A stretch of 42,670 nucleotides of DNA from Alphaproteobacteria bacterium (GCA_024278855.1 JAJRSJ010000078.1:1-42670), one strand, 5' to 3'. Counted from the stretch's first letter, positions 26,404 through 39,305 are shown. Notes: generated by a model not told the origin, from the sequence alone. A program made the numbers and translations.

Positions 26404-26433
26404 AACGGGCGCCTCAATGGGGCGCCCGTTTTT
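26404..26433. terminator. Terminator between sppA and the converging small genes
   Basis: A 10-bp stem (AACGGGCGCC with GGCGCCCGTT) with a seven-base loop is followed by TTTA on the plus strand. It lies 26 bases after the sppA stop. Its symmetry lets it also stop minus-strand transcription from 26451, though the U run there is weaker. Confidence 0.88.
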
Positions 26434-26450
26434 ATATGTGCGCCTCACAT

Positions 26451-26711
26451 TCACGGGCCTTCGCTTTTTGAGGGGTCCATAAAATCCATAGATGCGCGCA
26501 TGCCTGTTTTTAGCTCTTGCTGAAATTCTTGTTGCCAAAGTGCCGCAAGTTCATTTGCCAAAGCCGATATTTCCTCGGGCGTATATTGCGTCTCGCAGGC
26601 ACACCGGGGCGGTAAGGCGGCAAGGGCTTTGTTCAGGGTGGAGATTTGCGTTTCGAGCTTTCTTATGGTTTTGATGTGTAGCGCCCTGTTGACAGGTTGA
26701 AAATTAGACAT
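26451..26711 (-). CDS. Small hypothetical protein with coiled coil and CxC motif
   Basis: This protein of about 86 residues starts at 26711, where GGAGG lies six bases before the ATG. The start lies inside the end of the upstream small gene (eight-base overlap), so translation is coupled. Residues 10-32 (NRALHIKTIRKLETQISTLN) form a coiled coil. RCACETQYTPEEISALANEL follows, so a Cys-x-Cys is set just before a YTPEE helix start. The upstream gene has the same order of features. I do not recognise the family. Confidence 0.6.
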   Translation of the reverse strand: MSNFQPVNRALHIKTIRKLETQISTLNKALAALPPRCACETQYTPEEISALANELAALWQQEFQQELKTGMRASMDFMDPSKSEGP

Positions 26712-27000
26712 CTGCCGCCTCCGCAATCAAAGCAGGCGGGGTCTTCATTTTATGCACCGCTTTCAGTTTATGCTCCGCCAGCCACGCCGTCCTTGCCGCC
26801 TCGAATATCCCGCGCATTTCCTCGAAATCCGCCTGGGTATAGATGTACCCACCACCCAGACAGCCGCCTTGGCACTGACAGAGAATTGCCCGCCTTTTAA
26901 TTTCCCGCGCCAAAGCCCGCTCGGCCTGAAGCACGGCCCGGCGCAAAGAAGCGGTACGGGCATCCAGTATGCTGATTGCGTCATGTCCGGGTCTGCTCAT
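26704..27000 (-). CDS. Small hypothetical protein with CxCxxxC motif
   Basis: This protein of about 98 residues starts at 27000, with GGAG seven bases before the ATG. A longer frame upstream (to 27075) has no such signal. Its first part is a charged helix (RTASLRRAVLQAERALAREI), then CQCQGGCLGGGYIYTQADFEEM, three cysteines followed by YTQADFEE, and a Lys-rich tail. The cysteine cluster plus YT-x-[DE] helix is shared with the next small gene, so the two may be distant paralogues; a metal-binding or redox role is only a guess. The pair is followed by a terminator. No function is known to me. Confidence 0.6.
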   Translation of the reverse strand: MSRPGHDAISILDARTASLRRAVLQAERALAREIKRRAILCQCQGGCLGGGYIYTQADFEEMRGIFEAARTAWLAEHKLKAVHKMKTPPALIAEAADV

Positions 27001-27075
27001 ACATATCTCCAGCAGTTTTGCCGCCGCACCAAAAGTACGGACGTGATTGGCGTGGTTCTTCAGACACAGCCCCAA

Positions 27076-27432
27076 AGCGGGACGTCCGTGTGGTTTTGCC
27101 CGACACTGGAAGTACCAGATTAGAGCGCTTAATTAAATTTCGTGAGGGGTTAGCCACACGGCGATGTCTTTTCACATAGGGGGCCCGTAGGTTAGTCGGG
27201 AACCAAGGACCTCGCCCGGAGCCAGCCGACCTCTTTGCGTTACCAAAGCATCTACACCGACGAAACACCGTCTTCCCTCCAGCCAGCCAACGATCGCTTG
27301 CCTGTCCCTGAAAGAAGAACAATGTCAATATAAGGGTGTTTAAGGAACCGTGGATAAGTTTTTTTGGTTTTTGAAAAAATCCCCAGTAAATAAATTTACC
27401 CAATAATAGAAACTAAGTCTTGCGTTCTATAT
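27076..27432. other. Unassigned intergenic stretch with GC-rich, hairpin-rich core
   Basis: No convincing gene lies between the small cysteine-motif genes and the methyltransferase. The core at about 27150-27310 is more GC-rich than the AT-rich sequence on both sides. It has several short inverted repeats: CTTTG with CAAAG around 27232-27247, GACG with CGTC around 27259-27272, and CCGTGTGG with CCACACGG at 27087 and 27153. On the minus strand GGCTGGCT occurs twice. It could encode a structured RNA, but it matches no tmRNA, RNase P, SRP or 6S pattern that I can confirm. The AT-rich part from 27310 probably holds the methyltransferase promoter. Confidence 0.35.
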
Positions 27433-27462
27433 ATGTTCCAACTAGTGTGCGGGGATAAAATC

Positions 27463-27475
27463 GGACATTATGTCC
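27463..27475. promoter_or_regulatory. Candidate operator of the restriction–modification operon
   Basis: The sequence GGACA-TTA-TGTCC is a perfect inverted repeat ending 26 bases before the preferred methyltransferase start. SsoII/Ecl18kI-type methyltransferases, which also carry an N-terminal helix-turn-helix, are known to repress their own gene by binding an inverted repeat of the GGACA-N3-TGTCC kind; this is recalled, not checked. A weak -10 (TAAAAT, 27456-27461) would put the transcription start within the palindrome. Confidence 0.6.
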
Positions 27476-27501
27476 ACAATAGACCTAGCTTGGGAACTAG
27501 C

Positions 27502-28713
27502 ATGAATGAGATAACGGATTTTGAAGCCCTTCGGCATAGAGCTGGTCTGTCTGTGCCCGAAGTAGCAGAGATTACCGGGAAACATACGCGCACTATCCGC
27601 CGCTATGAAAAAGATGGCACATTAGTGCCTCCAAAACTAGTTACAGATAAATTACGAGACCACGCCAAAGCCAGACAAACCCTTTCTGAGTATGATACCA
27701 ATCATGATTTCGATTTTATTCATTTGTTTGCTGGTATTGGCGGCCTGCGCAGACCTTTTGACCAGTTAAATGGAAAATGCATTTTTACATCCGAATGGGA
27801 TCGGTTTGCACGAGAAACTTATGCTGCCAACTTTTCAAATGTGCCCGAACACAAATCTGTGGGAGACATTAGACCGTATTCAAATAACCCGGAGAATGTA
27901 CCTAAACACGATTTGTTATTAGCAGGATTTCCCTGCCAACCTTTTTCCTTAGCAGGCGTATCAAAGAAAAATTCACTTGGGCGCCCACATGGTTTTCTTT
28001 GCGATACTCAAGGCACATTATTCTATGATGTTGCAAAAATTCTTGAACACCATAAACCCGCAACATTTTTACTAGAAGATGTGAAGAATCTAAAAAGCCA
28101 TGACGGGGGTCGCACATTTAAAACCATTATGCATGTCTTGGAAAAAGATTTGAAATATAAAGTAACACACCGCGTAATCAGTTCTGAGCATTGGGTGCCA
28201 CAAAAGCGCCAACGTATTTTTATTGTTGGTTTTAAGGATCATGCTATTAAACATGACATCAATGATTTAGCTTTACCTGATACTGATGGGCCGAAGCTTG
28301 GCAGTATTCTTGAACCGAAAGTTCCAGAAAAATATACCTTAACCCCTAACCTTTGGAAGTATCTACAAAACTATAAAGCCAAGCACGCAAAAGCTGGAAA
28401 TGGTTTTGGGTTTTCAGTATTTGGCCCGAACGATGTTACGCGCACATTATCGGCACGGTATTATAAAGATGGCTCAGAAGTTCTAGTAAAGCAAGATGGG
28501 CAACGTCCACGTAGATTAACGCCGCGCGAATGTGCCCGCTTAATGGGTTTTGAAAAACGTGGTGATAATCAACCTTTCCAAATCCCCGTATCCGACACGC
28601 AGGCCTATCGCCAATTTGGCAATTCTGTTGTTGTACCTGTCGTCAATGCTGTTGCTCAACATATGATGCCATATCTTCTTGAAGCCTTAGAAAAGCCGAC
28701 ACGTAAAGGGTGA
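27502..28713 (+). CDS. DNA cytosine-5 methyltransferase with N-terminal HTH, EcoRII/Dcm-like (predicted CCWGG)
   Basis: This protein of about 403 residues begins with a helix-turn-helix (about residues 15-40, LSVPEVAEITGKHTRTIRRY). The C5-methyltransferase motifs follow in order: motif I HLFAGIGGLRRPF, motif IV AGFPCQPFSLAG (catalytic Cys about 145), motif VI LLEDVKNL, motif VIII VPQKRQRIFIVGF, and motif X YRQFGNSVVVPVV. The run after PCQ (SKKNSLGRPHGFLCDTQGTL) is nearly that of Dcm and M.EcoRII, which supports methylation within CCWGG. Motif VI reads EDV instead of the usual ENV; the catalytic Glu is kept. The start at 27502 has GGGA upstream; an ATG at 27433 would place the operator inside the gene. 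AT-rich codon use suggests horizontal gain. It lies four bases before the nuclease gene. Confidence 0.92.
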   Translation: MNEITDFEALRHRAGLSVPEVAEITGKHTRTIRRYEKDGTLVPPKLVTDKLRDHAKARQTLSEYDTNHDFDFIHLFAGIGGLRRPFDQLNGKCIFTSEWDRFARETYAANFSNVPEHKSVGDIRPYSNNPENVPKHDLLLAGFPCQPFSLAGVSKKNSLGRPHGFLCDTQGTLFYDVAKILEHHKPATFLLEDVKNLKSHDGGRTFKTIMHVLEKDLKYKVTHRVISSEHWVPQKRQRIFIVGFKDHAIKHDINDLALPDTDGPKLGSILEPKVPEKYTLTPNLWKYLQNYKAKHAKAGNGFGFSVFGPNDVTRTLSARYYKDGSEVLVKQDGQRPRRLTPRECARLMGFEKRGDNQPFQIPVSDTQAYRQFGNSVVVPVVNAVAQHMMPYLLEALEKPTRKG

Positions 28714-28717
28714 GCAG

Positions 28718-29944
28718 ATGAACCGTGGCTACTTATCTCCGTATTTTCTCGGCATAGGTGTTAAAACCTTATCTGAAGTTGACGCCAATCCCAATAGTTC
28801 TCATCAACATGAAATCGGCATCACAAGGCCAATGCGTAAGTTTATGGGCAATACGGGTAATAAGTTCTCCGCAAGTTTTGTTTGGCTTGGAAATGAGCAA
28901 GAAAGCATTACAGAATTTGGAGAAGCAACTTATTACGATTCTCGCGCCAACAATCCCGAACGTGCCGCCGAGTGGAGATTATATTACCCCACAAATAGTG
29001 TTACAGAAATGATGAATGCAGGCGACACATTATTTTTAGCCCTCCGACCAAATAACAATTTATTGTTTATAATTGTACCTGCCCATAGCACCTTGGAAAG
29101 TCAAATGCTTTGGCTATTTGATATACCTGAACAACAAAGGCTTAGATTTGTGATTAGGGAATATGGAAATGATGCGGCTGGGGATTTGGATTTTGTTGCA
29201 CGTTATCTATTGGATGAAATAGGTGTGGAATATGAAGACCCGAATGCAAACACACTAGATACAATAATTGAGCGTTTTGGCATGTGTTTTCCTAAGACCA
29301 AAATTTTCTCTGCCTTAGCTAGGACAACTCTACCCGAGGTCAATGCCAATGAAAATCCAGATGCGGCACTTATGGCTTGGCTCTCGCACGAAGAAGCTAT
29401 GTTTCGCCGTTTGGAAAAACGCATTGTATCGGAGAGAATCAAAAAAGGCTGTCTCAATAACGGTGAAGCGGACGTAGACGCTTTTATTCATTTCTCGCTA
29501 AGTGTCCAGAATAGGCGCAAATCACGTATGGGGCATTCGCTGGAAAATCATCTGTCTGCGGTTTTTGATGCTCAAGGCATTAGATATTCTTCGCAAGTAA
29601 AAACTGAGAAAGGAAAAAAACCTGATTATCTTTTTCCTGGGGAAGACGAATATTTAGACATCAACTTTGATGCTAAGTTTCTCACTATGCTAGCGGCAAA
29701 ATCTTCGTGTAAAGACCGTTGGTCGCAAGTCTTACCTGAGGCAGAGCGAATTGAGCAAAAAAATCTGTTGACGCTAGAGCCCGCAATTTCAGAATCAACG
29801 ACAAACACAATGAGAGAATCATCTCTTCAACTTATTGTGCCGTCTAGCATTCAATCTTCTTATACCCCAAATCAGCAACAATGGTTGTGGAGTTTATCAG
29901 ACTTCACTGGTTTTGTAAAAGGCAAGCAATCAAATGACGTGTGA
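28718..29944 (+). CDS. EcoRII-like type II restriction endonuclease (predicted CCWGG)
   Basis: This 408-residue nuclease is close to the 404 residues of R.EcoRII. The N-terminal part (about 1-190) fits the EcoRII effector-DNA-binding domain. The C-terminal part (about 265-405) fits the EcoRII catalytic domain: GHSLENHLSAVFDAQG, KKPDYLFPG and KSSCKDRWSQVLPEA, then LLTLEPAIS and LQLIVPSSIQSSYTPNQQ. Lys328, Lys332 and Arg334 fall four residues after the EcoRII residues I recall as catalytic or structural, in line with the length difference. EcoRII-type enzymes need two sites to cut (type IIE). The gene is intact and directly follows its methyltransferase, so the system looks functional. Confidence 0.9.
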   Translation: MNRGYLSPYFLGIGVKTLSEVDANPNSSHQHEIGITRPMRKFMGNTGNKFSASFVWLGNEQESITEFGEATYYDSRANNPERAAEWRLYYPTNSVTEMMNAGDTLFLALRPNNNLLFIIVPAHSTLESQMLWLFDIPEQQRLRFVIREYGNDAAGDLDFVARYLLDEIGVEYEDPNANTLDTIIERFGMCFPKTKIFSALARTTLPEVNANENPDAALMAWLSHEEAMFRRLEKRIVSERIKKGCLNNGEADVDAFIHFSLSVQNRRKSRMGHSLENHLSAVFDAQGIRYSSQVKTEKGKKPDYLFPGEDEYLDINFDAKFLTMLAAKSSCKDRWSQVLPEAERIEQKNLLTLEPAISESTTNTMRESSLQLIVPSSIQSSYTPNQQQWLWSLSDFTGFVKGKQSNDV

Positions 29945-29990
29945 CAAAAAGCATGACAAAATTACTTCCGTTTTATATTATCAAGGTGAA

Positions 29991-30236
29991 CTATGTCTCT
30001 GCTCCCCCACCTGTCAACCGCGCAAACACATAGCCTCCTGCTACGCCGCCCGCCAATGCTTGAAACGCCAGACCCATTGTGCTTCGCGCGCCCGCGATAA
30101 TCGGGACACCGAAAAATACGGCTTGCATCAAGTAGAGCATGACCACGAAACAGGCCATGCCCGCGCCCACGTAAATTAAAGCTCGTTTGGTTTTGGCGAA
30201 ACGGTGAACGAGCGCGGCGACAAGCCGGGTTTTTAT
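29991..30236 (-). pseudogene. Truncated membrane protein fragment
   Basis: On the minus strand a frame without a stop runs up to the palindromic repeat and ends at 29991. It encodes about 75 residues that look like real membrane protein: LVAALVHRFAKTKRALIY, then a hydrophobic MACFVVMLYLMQAVFFGVPI and a glycine-rich LAFQALAGGVAGGYVFARL. No start with a ribosome binding site is visible. The internal ATG at 30158 would give 55 residues and cut into the first helix. The repeat at 30244 continues the frame but encodes VGWIRRKAL, a translation typical of such repeats, so the 5' end of the gene seems lost. A small intact protein is the alternative. Confidence 0.5.
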
Positions 30237-30243
30237 TGTTTTT

Positions 30244-30281
30244 GTAGGGTGGATTAGCGCCTTGCGCCTAATCCATCCTAC
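30244..30281. repeat. Palindromic dispersed-type repeat downstream of rpoC
   Basis: GTAGGGTGGATTAG pairs with CTAATCCATCCTAC (one G–T pair), and an inner CGC/GCG stem adds three pairs, with one bulged C. Palindromes starting GTAGGGTGG are widespread in bacterial intergenic regions and resemble REP-type elements. It lies 11 bases after the rpoC stop, so it may also help end or stabilise the rpoC transcript, but no T run follows on the minus strand. No second copy was seen in the window. Confidence 0.65.
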
Positions 30282-30292
30282 GGGTTTTGTAT

Positions 30293-33200
30293 TTATGCCC
30301 CCGCTTCTTCTGCACCTTCCGCCGCCGCCGCTTCGGCGATTTCTGCCGGTAGGCTTTCGTCGCTTGGCTCTACGCCTGCGGCGCGTTCAGCCAATAGCTT
30401 GGTATCACGGGCATTGGCCAAGTTCTGGTATTTGCGCAAGCTTGCACCGGTACCAGCTGGGATTAGACGACCGACAATGACGTTTTCTTTCAGGCCTTCG
30501 AGCATGTCTTCCTTGCCCTGCACCGAAGCTTCGGTCAGCACACGGGTGGTTTCCTGGAAGGACGCCGCCGAGATGAACGAACGAGTTTGCAAAGACGCTT
30601 TGGTAATGCCGAGCAAGAACGGTTTCGCTACCGCAGGCGCTTTGTCTTTATCGCGCTCTAGCAGAGCCGCATTAACCTCGGCAAATTCGATCCGGTCAAC
30701 TTGCTCGCCCTTCAGCAAGCTGGTATCGCCCGCGTCCGTGATTTCGACCTTTTGTAGCATCTGGCGCACGATAACCTCGATATGTTTATCGTTGATTGGC
30801 ACGCCTTGCAAGCGGTAAACGGCTTGCACTTCGTCGATCATATATTCCGCCAGAGCCTCAACGCCGAGGATTTCCAAAATATCGTGGGGGGCCGGATTAC
30901 CGTCGATCAAATAATCGCCTTTGACCACACGGTCGCCTTCGCGCACAGACATATGCTTGCCCTTGGCGATCAGGAATGTGGACGGCTCCATATTTTCGTC
31001 GTCCGGGGTGATCTGGATACGGCGCTTGTTTTTATACTCGCGAACAAACTCAATCACACCGTCCATATCGGCAATTACCGCATCGTCCTTGGGCTTGCGG
31101 GCCTCGAACAATTCGGCCACACGCGGCAGACCACCGGTAATGTCGCGCTGGGTCGCGCCGCCTTTGGCAATACGCGCCAGGCTGTCACCCGGATGTACCG
31201 TGTCGTCGTCATTAACCGACAAAATCGCGCCAACTGCCAACATGTAGCTTGCCACATTGCCGTTTGCGTTTTTCATGGGTTCGCCGTTTTTGTCCTGGAT
31301 GATCGCCATTGGTTGGAGATCACCGCCCTTGGCGGATGAACGCCAGTCAACGATAACCTTGGAGGTAATGCCGGTTTCTTCGTCGGTTTCTTCGCGCACC
31401 GACACACCGTCGATCATATCAACCAGTTTCACAGTGCCGCCAACTTCCGTTAAGATAGGCTCGGAATAAGGGTCCCATTCATTGATCTTGTCGCCGCGCG
31501 CAATTTTCGCACCGTCTTTGACCGAGACTTTAGAGCCGTAACTTACCTTGTGAAGCTCCAGCTCTTTGCCGTCTTTGGAATGGACGGCGATTTGCATATT
31601 GCGGCCCATAACCACCAAAGTGCCGGAGCTGTCCTCAACCACATTGCCGTTAATATAGACCACCTTGCCTTCGTTAGAACTTTCGGTCACGGATTTATCC
31701 GACACCGACGCAGTCCCGCCAATATGGAAAGTCCGCATGGTTAGCTGGGTGCCCGGCTCGCCGATAGATTGCGCCGCAATCACGCCGACCGCTTCGCCCA
31801 TATTGACCCGCGTACCCCGGGCCAAATCGCGACCATAACAGGCCGCGCAAATACCGTTGACGGTTTCGCAGGTCAAAGCCGAACGCACCCGGGCGTCTTG
31901 CAATCCGCTATTGTCAATTGCGAGGGCAATGTCTTCGTCAACATAAGTATTGGCAGGGAACATCACATCGCCCGTAGACGGATCACGCAAATCTTCAGCG
32001 CAAGTACGGCCAAGCATACGTTCGCCCAAGCTAACAACCACTTCACCGCTATCAACAACGGGGATTTGCTTGATGCCTTCGGTCGTACCGCAGTCAAGCT
32101 CGTTGACAATGCAATCTTGCGCCACATCAACTAGACGCCGGGTTAGATACCCGGAGTTGGCGGTTTTCAGCGCCGTATCAGCCAGACCTTTTCTGGCCCC
32201 GTGAGTGGAGTTGAAATATTCCAGAACCGACAGGCCTTCTTTAAAGTTGGAGATGATCGGGGTTTCGATAATCTCGCCACTCGGCTTGGCCATCAAACCA
32301 CGCATTCCGGCCAGTTGTTTCATCTGGTTTTTAGAGCCACGCGCCCCACTATCGGCCATCATAAACACCGAGTTGATCATTTTGCGCGGCTTGGCGGTTT
32401 CGGCCATCATGGCGTCGGCCACCTTGTCAGTACATTTCGACCAGGCATCAACAACTTTGTTGTATTTCTCGCCTTTGGTGATTAAACCGTCGGCATATTG
32501 CTGCTCGAAATCTGTAACCAGAGCTTTGGTGTCACCGACCAATTTGGCTTTCTCTTCGGGGATGATCATGTCGTCCTTACCAAAAGAAATCCCGGCATTA
32601 CAGGCTTCACGGAAACCAAGTCCCATGACTTTGTCACAGAAAATCACCGTGGCTTTTTGGCCAGCGTGGCGATAAACCAAATCGATCAGCGCACCAATGG
32701 CTTTTTTGTCCATCAGCACATTAAGTTCTGAATAGGGGATTTTTGCATGTAAGGGCAGATATTCTGCGATCTTCAAACGGCCCGGCGTAGTCTCGGCCAA
32801 TTCCCAAGTCACATTGCCGTCTTCGTCAATCACCTTAAAGCGACCTTTGATTTTTGAATGCAGGGTGATTTGCTTGTCGTCCAGTGCGGCTTCCAGTTCC
32901 GGCATATTGGCGAACGCCCGGCCCTCACCTTTTTCGCCGTCGACCATGATCGACATATAATACAGACCAAGGACGATATCCTGAGACGGTACGATGATCG
33001 GCTTACCGTTGGCAGGCGACAATATATTATTTGTCGACATCATCAACACGCGGCATTCCAATTGGCTCTCAATAGAAAGCGGCACATGAACCGCCATTTG
33101 GTCACCGTCAAAGTCGGCGTTAAAGGCCGTACAGACCAGCGGATGCAAGCGTATAGCTTTGCCTTCGGTCAGCACGGGTTCGAACGCCTGAATGCCGAGC

Positions 33201-34498
33201 CTATGGAGGGTCGGAGCGCGGTTGAGCAGAATTGGATGTTCGCGGATCACTTCGTCCAAAATATCCCAAACTTCCGGGCGTTGTTTTTCAACGATTTTCT
33301 TGGATTGTTTAACAGTACCGGACAAACCTTTGGCGTCGAGACGCGCATAGATAAATGGTTTGAACAATTCCAAAGCCATTTTCTTCGGCAGGCCGCATTG
33401 GTGCAACATCAATTCCGGGCCAACCACGATCACCGAACGACCGGAATAATCAACCCGTTTACCCAGCAAGTTCTGGCGAAAACGCCCCTGTTTACCCTTG
33501 AGCATGTCGGACATGGATTTAAGCGGGCGTTTATTAGCCCCGGTAATCACCCGGCCACGGCGACCATTGTCGATCAGCGCATCAACGCTCTCTTGGAGCA
33601 TACGCTTTTCGTTACGCACAATAATGTCCGGCGCACGTAATTCGATCAGGCGCTTGAGGCGGTTATTACGGTTGATAACCCGGCGGTATAAATCGTTGAG
33701 ATCAGATGTCGCAAAGCGGCCACCGTCCAGAGGTACAAGCGGGCGCAACTCCGGCGGGATCACAGGAACAATGGTCAACACCATCCACTCGGGGCGATTG
33801 CCCGACGAGATAAAGTTTTCCAAAAGTTTCAAACGTTTACGGTATTTCTTCAGCTTTAGCTGTGAACCGGTCTCTGTCATGTCAAAGCGCACACGCTCGA
33901 CCTCGGCTTCGAGATCAAGGCTCATGAGCATTTCGCGTACCGCTTCAGCGCCGATAGACGCCGTAAAGCTGTCTTCGCCAAATTCGGACTGGGCGTCCAG
34001 ATATTCTTCTTCGGACAGGAGTTGACGTTCGGTCAGAGAGGTCAAGCCGGGTTCCGTAATCACGAAACTTTCAAAGTATAAAATCCGCTCAACTTCTTTG
34101 AGCGTAATATCCAACAATGTGGAAATCCGCGACGGCAGGGACTTCAAGAACCAGATATGGGCAACGGGGGCGGCCAGTGCAATATGGCCCATACGCTCGC
34201 GGCGCACCCGGGTGACGGTCACTTCAACGCCGCATTTCTCGCAGACAACGCCTTTGTATTTCATGCGTTTATATTTACCGCACAAGCATTCATAATCTTT
34301 GGTCGGGCCAAAGATACGCGCACAGAACAAGCCGTCTTTTTCGGGCTTAAATGTCCGGTAATTTATGGTCTCGGGCTTGCGAATTTCGCCAAATGACCAG
34401 GACAAAATTTTCTCTGGCGATGCCAAAGAAATTCTAATTCTGTCAAAGCTCGGGCCTTCCTGGGCCGGATTGAAAATGTTCATGACCTCTTGGTTCAT
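30293..34498 (-). CDS. rpoC: RNA polymerase subunit beta'
   Basis: This is the 1401-residue catalytic beta' subunit. The N-terminal zinc site is [19 protein letters not shown]. The active-site Mg motif is [12 protein letters not shown] (about residue 460). The second zinc-site region with [13 protein letters not shown] and the bridge/trigger region [25 protein letters not shown] are complete. The C-terminal tail is rich in Ala and Glu ([17 protein letters not shown]). Length and motifs fit an alphaproteobacterial RpoC. The ATG has AAGGAGA upstream, but a 41-codon ORF reads through this site and overlaps the start by four bases. Confidence 0.98.
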   Translation of the reverse strand: MNQEVMNIFNPAQEGPSFDRIRISLASPEKILSWSFGEIRKPETINYRTFKPEKDGLFCARIFGPTKDYECLCGKYKRMKYKGVVCEKCGVEVTVTRVRRERMGHIALAAPVAHIWFLKSLPSRISTLLDITLKEVERILYFESFVITEPGLTSLTERQLLSEEEYLDAQSEFGEDSFTASIGAEAVREMLMSLDLEAEVERVRFDMTETGSQLKLKKYRKRLKLLENFISSGNRPEWMVLTIVPVIPPELRPLVPLDGGRFATSDLNDLYRRVINRNNRLKRLIELRAPDIIVRNEKRMLQESVDALIDNGRRGRVITGANKRPLKSMSDMLKGKQGRFRQNLLGKRVDYSGRSVIVVGPELMLHQCGLPKKMALELFKPFIYARLDAKGLSGTVKQSKKIVEKQRPEVWDILDEVIREHPILLNRAPTLHRLGIQAFEPVLTEGKAIRLHPLVCTAFNADFDGDQMAVHVPLSIESQLECRVLMMSTNNILSPANGKPIIVPSQDIVLGLYYMSIMVDGEKGEGRAFANMPELEAALDDKQITLHSKIKGRFKVIDEDGNVTWELAETTPGRLKIAEYLPLHAKIPYSELNVLMDKKAIGALIDLVYRHAGQKATVIFCDKVMGLGFREACNAGISFGKDDMIIPEEKAKLVGDTKALVTDFEQQYADGLITKGEKYNKVVDAWSKCTDKVADAMMAETAKPRKMINSVFMMADSGARGSKNQMKQLAGMRGLMAKPSGEIIETPIISNFKEGLSVLEYFNSTHGARKGLADTALKTANSGYLTRRLVDVAQDCIVNELDCGTTEGIKQIPVVDSGEVVVSLGERMLGRTCAEDLRDPSTGDVMFPANTYVDEDIALAIDNSGLQDARVRSALTCETVNGICAACYGRDLARGTRVNMGEAVGVIAAQSIGEPGTQLTMRTFHIGGTASVSDKSVTESSNEGKVVYINGNVVEDSSGTLVVMGRNMQIAVHSKDGKELELHKVSYGSKVSVKDGAKIARGDKINEWDPYSEPILTEVGGTVKLVDMIDGVSVREETDEETGITSKVIVDWRSSAKGGDLQPMAIIQDKNGEPMKNANGNVASYMLAVGAILSVNDDDTVHPGDSLARIAKGGATQRDITGGLPRVAELFEARKPKDDAVIADMDGVIEFVREYKNKRRIQITPDDENMEPSTFLIAKGKHMSVREGDRVVKGDYLIDGNPAPHDILEILGVEALAEYMIDEVQAVYRLQGVPINDKHIEVIVRQMLQKVEITDAGDTSLLKGEQVDRIEFAEVNAALLERDKDKAPAVAKPFLLGITKASLQTRSFISAASFQETTRVLTEASVQGKEDMLEGLKENVIVGRLIPAGTGASLRKYQNLANARDTKLLAERAAGVEPSDESLPAEIAEAAAAEGAEEAGA

Positions 34499-34620
34499 GA
34501 TCGTCTCCTTTTTATTTCGCTCACGGCAGTGCGCAAGAGCGCACGCCTCCGCGAGGGCGCGCCATGGGGCGCGACGGCCAGTCGGCCTTGCCTCGCTTCG
34601 CTCGGTACATATTGTCTCAT
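34495..34620 (-). CDS. Possible 41-residue basic peptide ORF in the rpoB–rpoC spacer
   Basis: This ORF starts at an ATG with AGGAGA six bases upstream, better than most sites in the window, and its stop overlaps the rpoC start as ATGA. The peptide is about one quarter arginine ([20 protein letters not shown] at the end). Its codons lie over four strong hairpins, which would slow ribosomes. It may be a leader peptide that couples rpoC translation to rpoB, or simply a repeat insertion that happens to be open. No homologue is known to me. Confidence 0.35.
   Translation of the reverse strand: MRQYVPSEARQGRLAVAPHGAPSRRRALLRTAVSEIKRRRS
34529..34587. repeat. Four consecutive perfect hairpins between rpoB and rpoC
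   Basis: Four hairpins follow each other with one or two bases between: 34529-34544 (GTGCGC/GCGCAC, loop AAGA), 34546-34556 (CCTC/GAGG, loop CGC), 34558-34573 (CGCGCC/GGCGCG, loop ATGG) and 34576-34587 (GGCC/GGCC, loop AGTC). None has a T run, so simple termination is unlikely. The block looks like a mosaic palindromic element inserted in the spacer, or an mRNA processing signal. Confidence 0.8.
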
Positions 34621-34656
34621 TTAATTCTCCTGTATGCGGAAACCCGCCGTAAATTA

Positions 34657-38736
<4,080 letters not shown>

Positions 38737-38756
38737 CAAAGACACCTTTTTAATGC

Positions 38757-38869
38757 GAGAGGCCAAAATATGCCTCTCTAAATTCTTTACCGAAATTTTA
38801 GCTGTTCCGTTCAGCACACCCTAACCGGATGCAAGTGGTGTTCGGCGCACACAAATGTATGCGCCGAAC
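38757..38869 (-). promoter_or_regulatory. rplL–rpoB intercistronic region with two hairpins
   Basis: Two hairpins lie between rplL and rpoB: 38840-38869 (10-bp stem GTTCGGCGCA/TGCGCCGAAC) and 38757-38778 (7-bp stem GAGAGGC/GCCTCTC) just before the rpoB ribosome binding site. In E. coli the same place holds an attenuator and an RNase III cleavage site that lower RpoB output relative to L7/L12. A similar role is inferred here. No T run follows the first stem. Confidence 0.55.
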
Positions 38870-38876
38870 GGGTAGA

Positions 38877-39245
38877 CTATTTAAGCTCGACGGTGGCGCC
38901 AGCTGCTTCCAGCTTGGCTTTAACCTCTTCGGCTTCGTCCTTGGAGACGCCTTCTTTGACGGCTTTAGGTGCCGCTTCAACCAGGTCTTTGGCGTCTTTC
39001 AGGCCAAGACCCGTGATGGCACGGACTTCTTTAATCACATTGATTTTCTTTTCGCCGAAAGATGTCATAACAACATCAAATTCGGTTTTTTCTTCGGCAG
39101 CTTCGCCGCCGCCAGCAGCAGGGCCGGCAACTGCTACAGCAGCAGCGGCTTTGATGCCGTTTTCTTCAAGAATATCATTTAGTTCTTTTGCTTCCATGAT
39201 GGTCAAAGCCATCAAGTCTTTTGCAAGTTTAGCTACATCAGCCAT
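38877..39245 (-). CDS. rplL: 50S ribosomal protein L7/L12
   Basis: This 122-residue stalk protein has the N-terminal dimerisation domain ([20 protein letters not shown]), an Ala-rich hinge ([20 protein letters not shown]) and the C-terminal factor-binding domain ending in [15 protein letters not shown]. It binds L10 in several copies and recruits translation factors. It lies 60 bases after rplJ in the same transcript. Confidence 0.97.
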   Translation of the reverse strand: MADVAKLAKDLMALTIMEAKELNDILEENGIKAAAAVAVAGPAAGGGEAAEEKTEFDVVMTSFGEKKINVIKEVRAITGLGLKDAKDLVEAAPKAVKEGVSKDEAEEVKAKLEAAGATVELK

Positions 39246-39305
39246 TTTAGTTTCCTTTTAAGTTTCAGTTCGAGTGTTACGAATACTGATTATTGTTAAA
39301 ATCTC

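Noticed and set aside
27180-27360. tmRNA, 6S, SRP or RNase P RNA in the GC-rich intergenic stretch
   Set aside because: A GCCAACGAT start reminiscent of a tmRNA tag leads to a frame that does not end in an LAA/VAA-type tag. No diagnostic conserved loops of the other RNAs were found.
26981-27403. A 140-codon minus-strand frame upstream of the small cysteine-motif genes
   Set aside because: It has no ribosome binding site, overlaps the better-supported gene start at 27000 in another frame, and its composition is not protein-like.
30244-30281. The palindrome as a classical rpoC terminator
   Set aside because: On the minus strand the hairpin is followed by an A run, not a T run. A repeat element is the better description, although it may still affect transcript ends.
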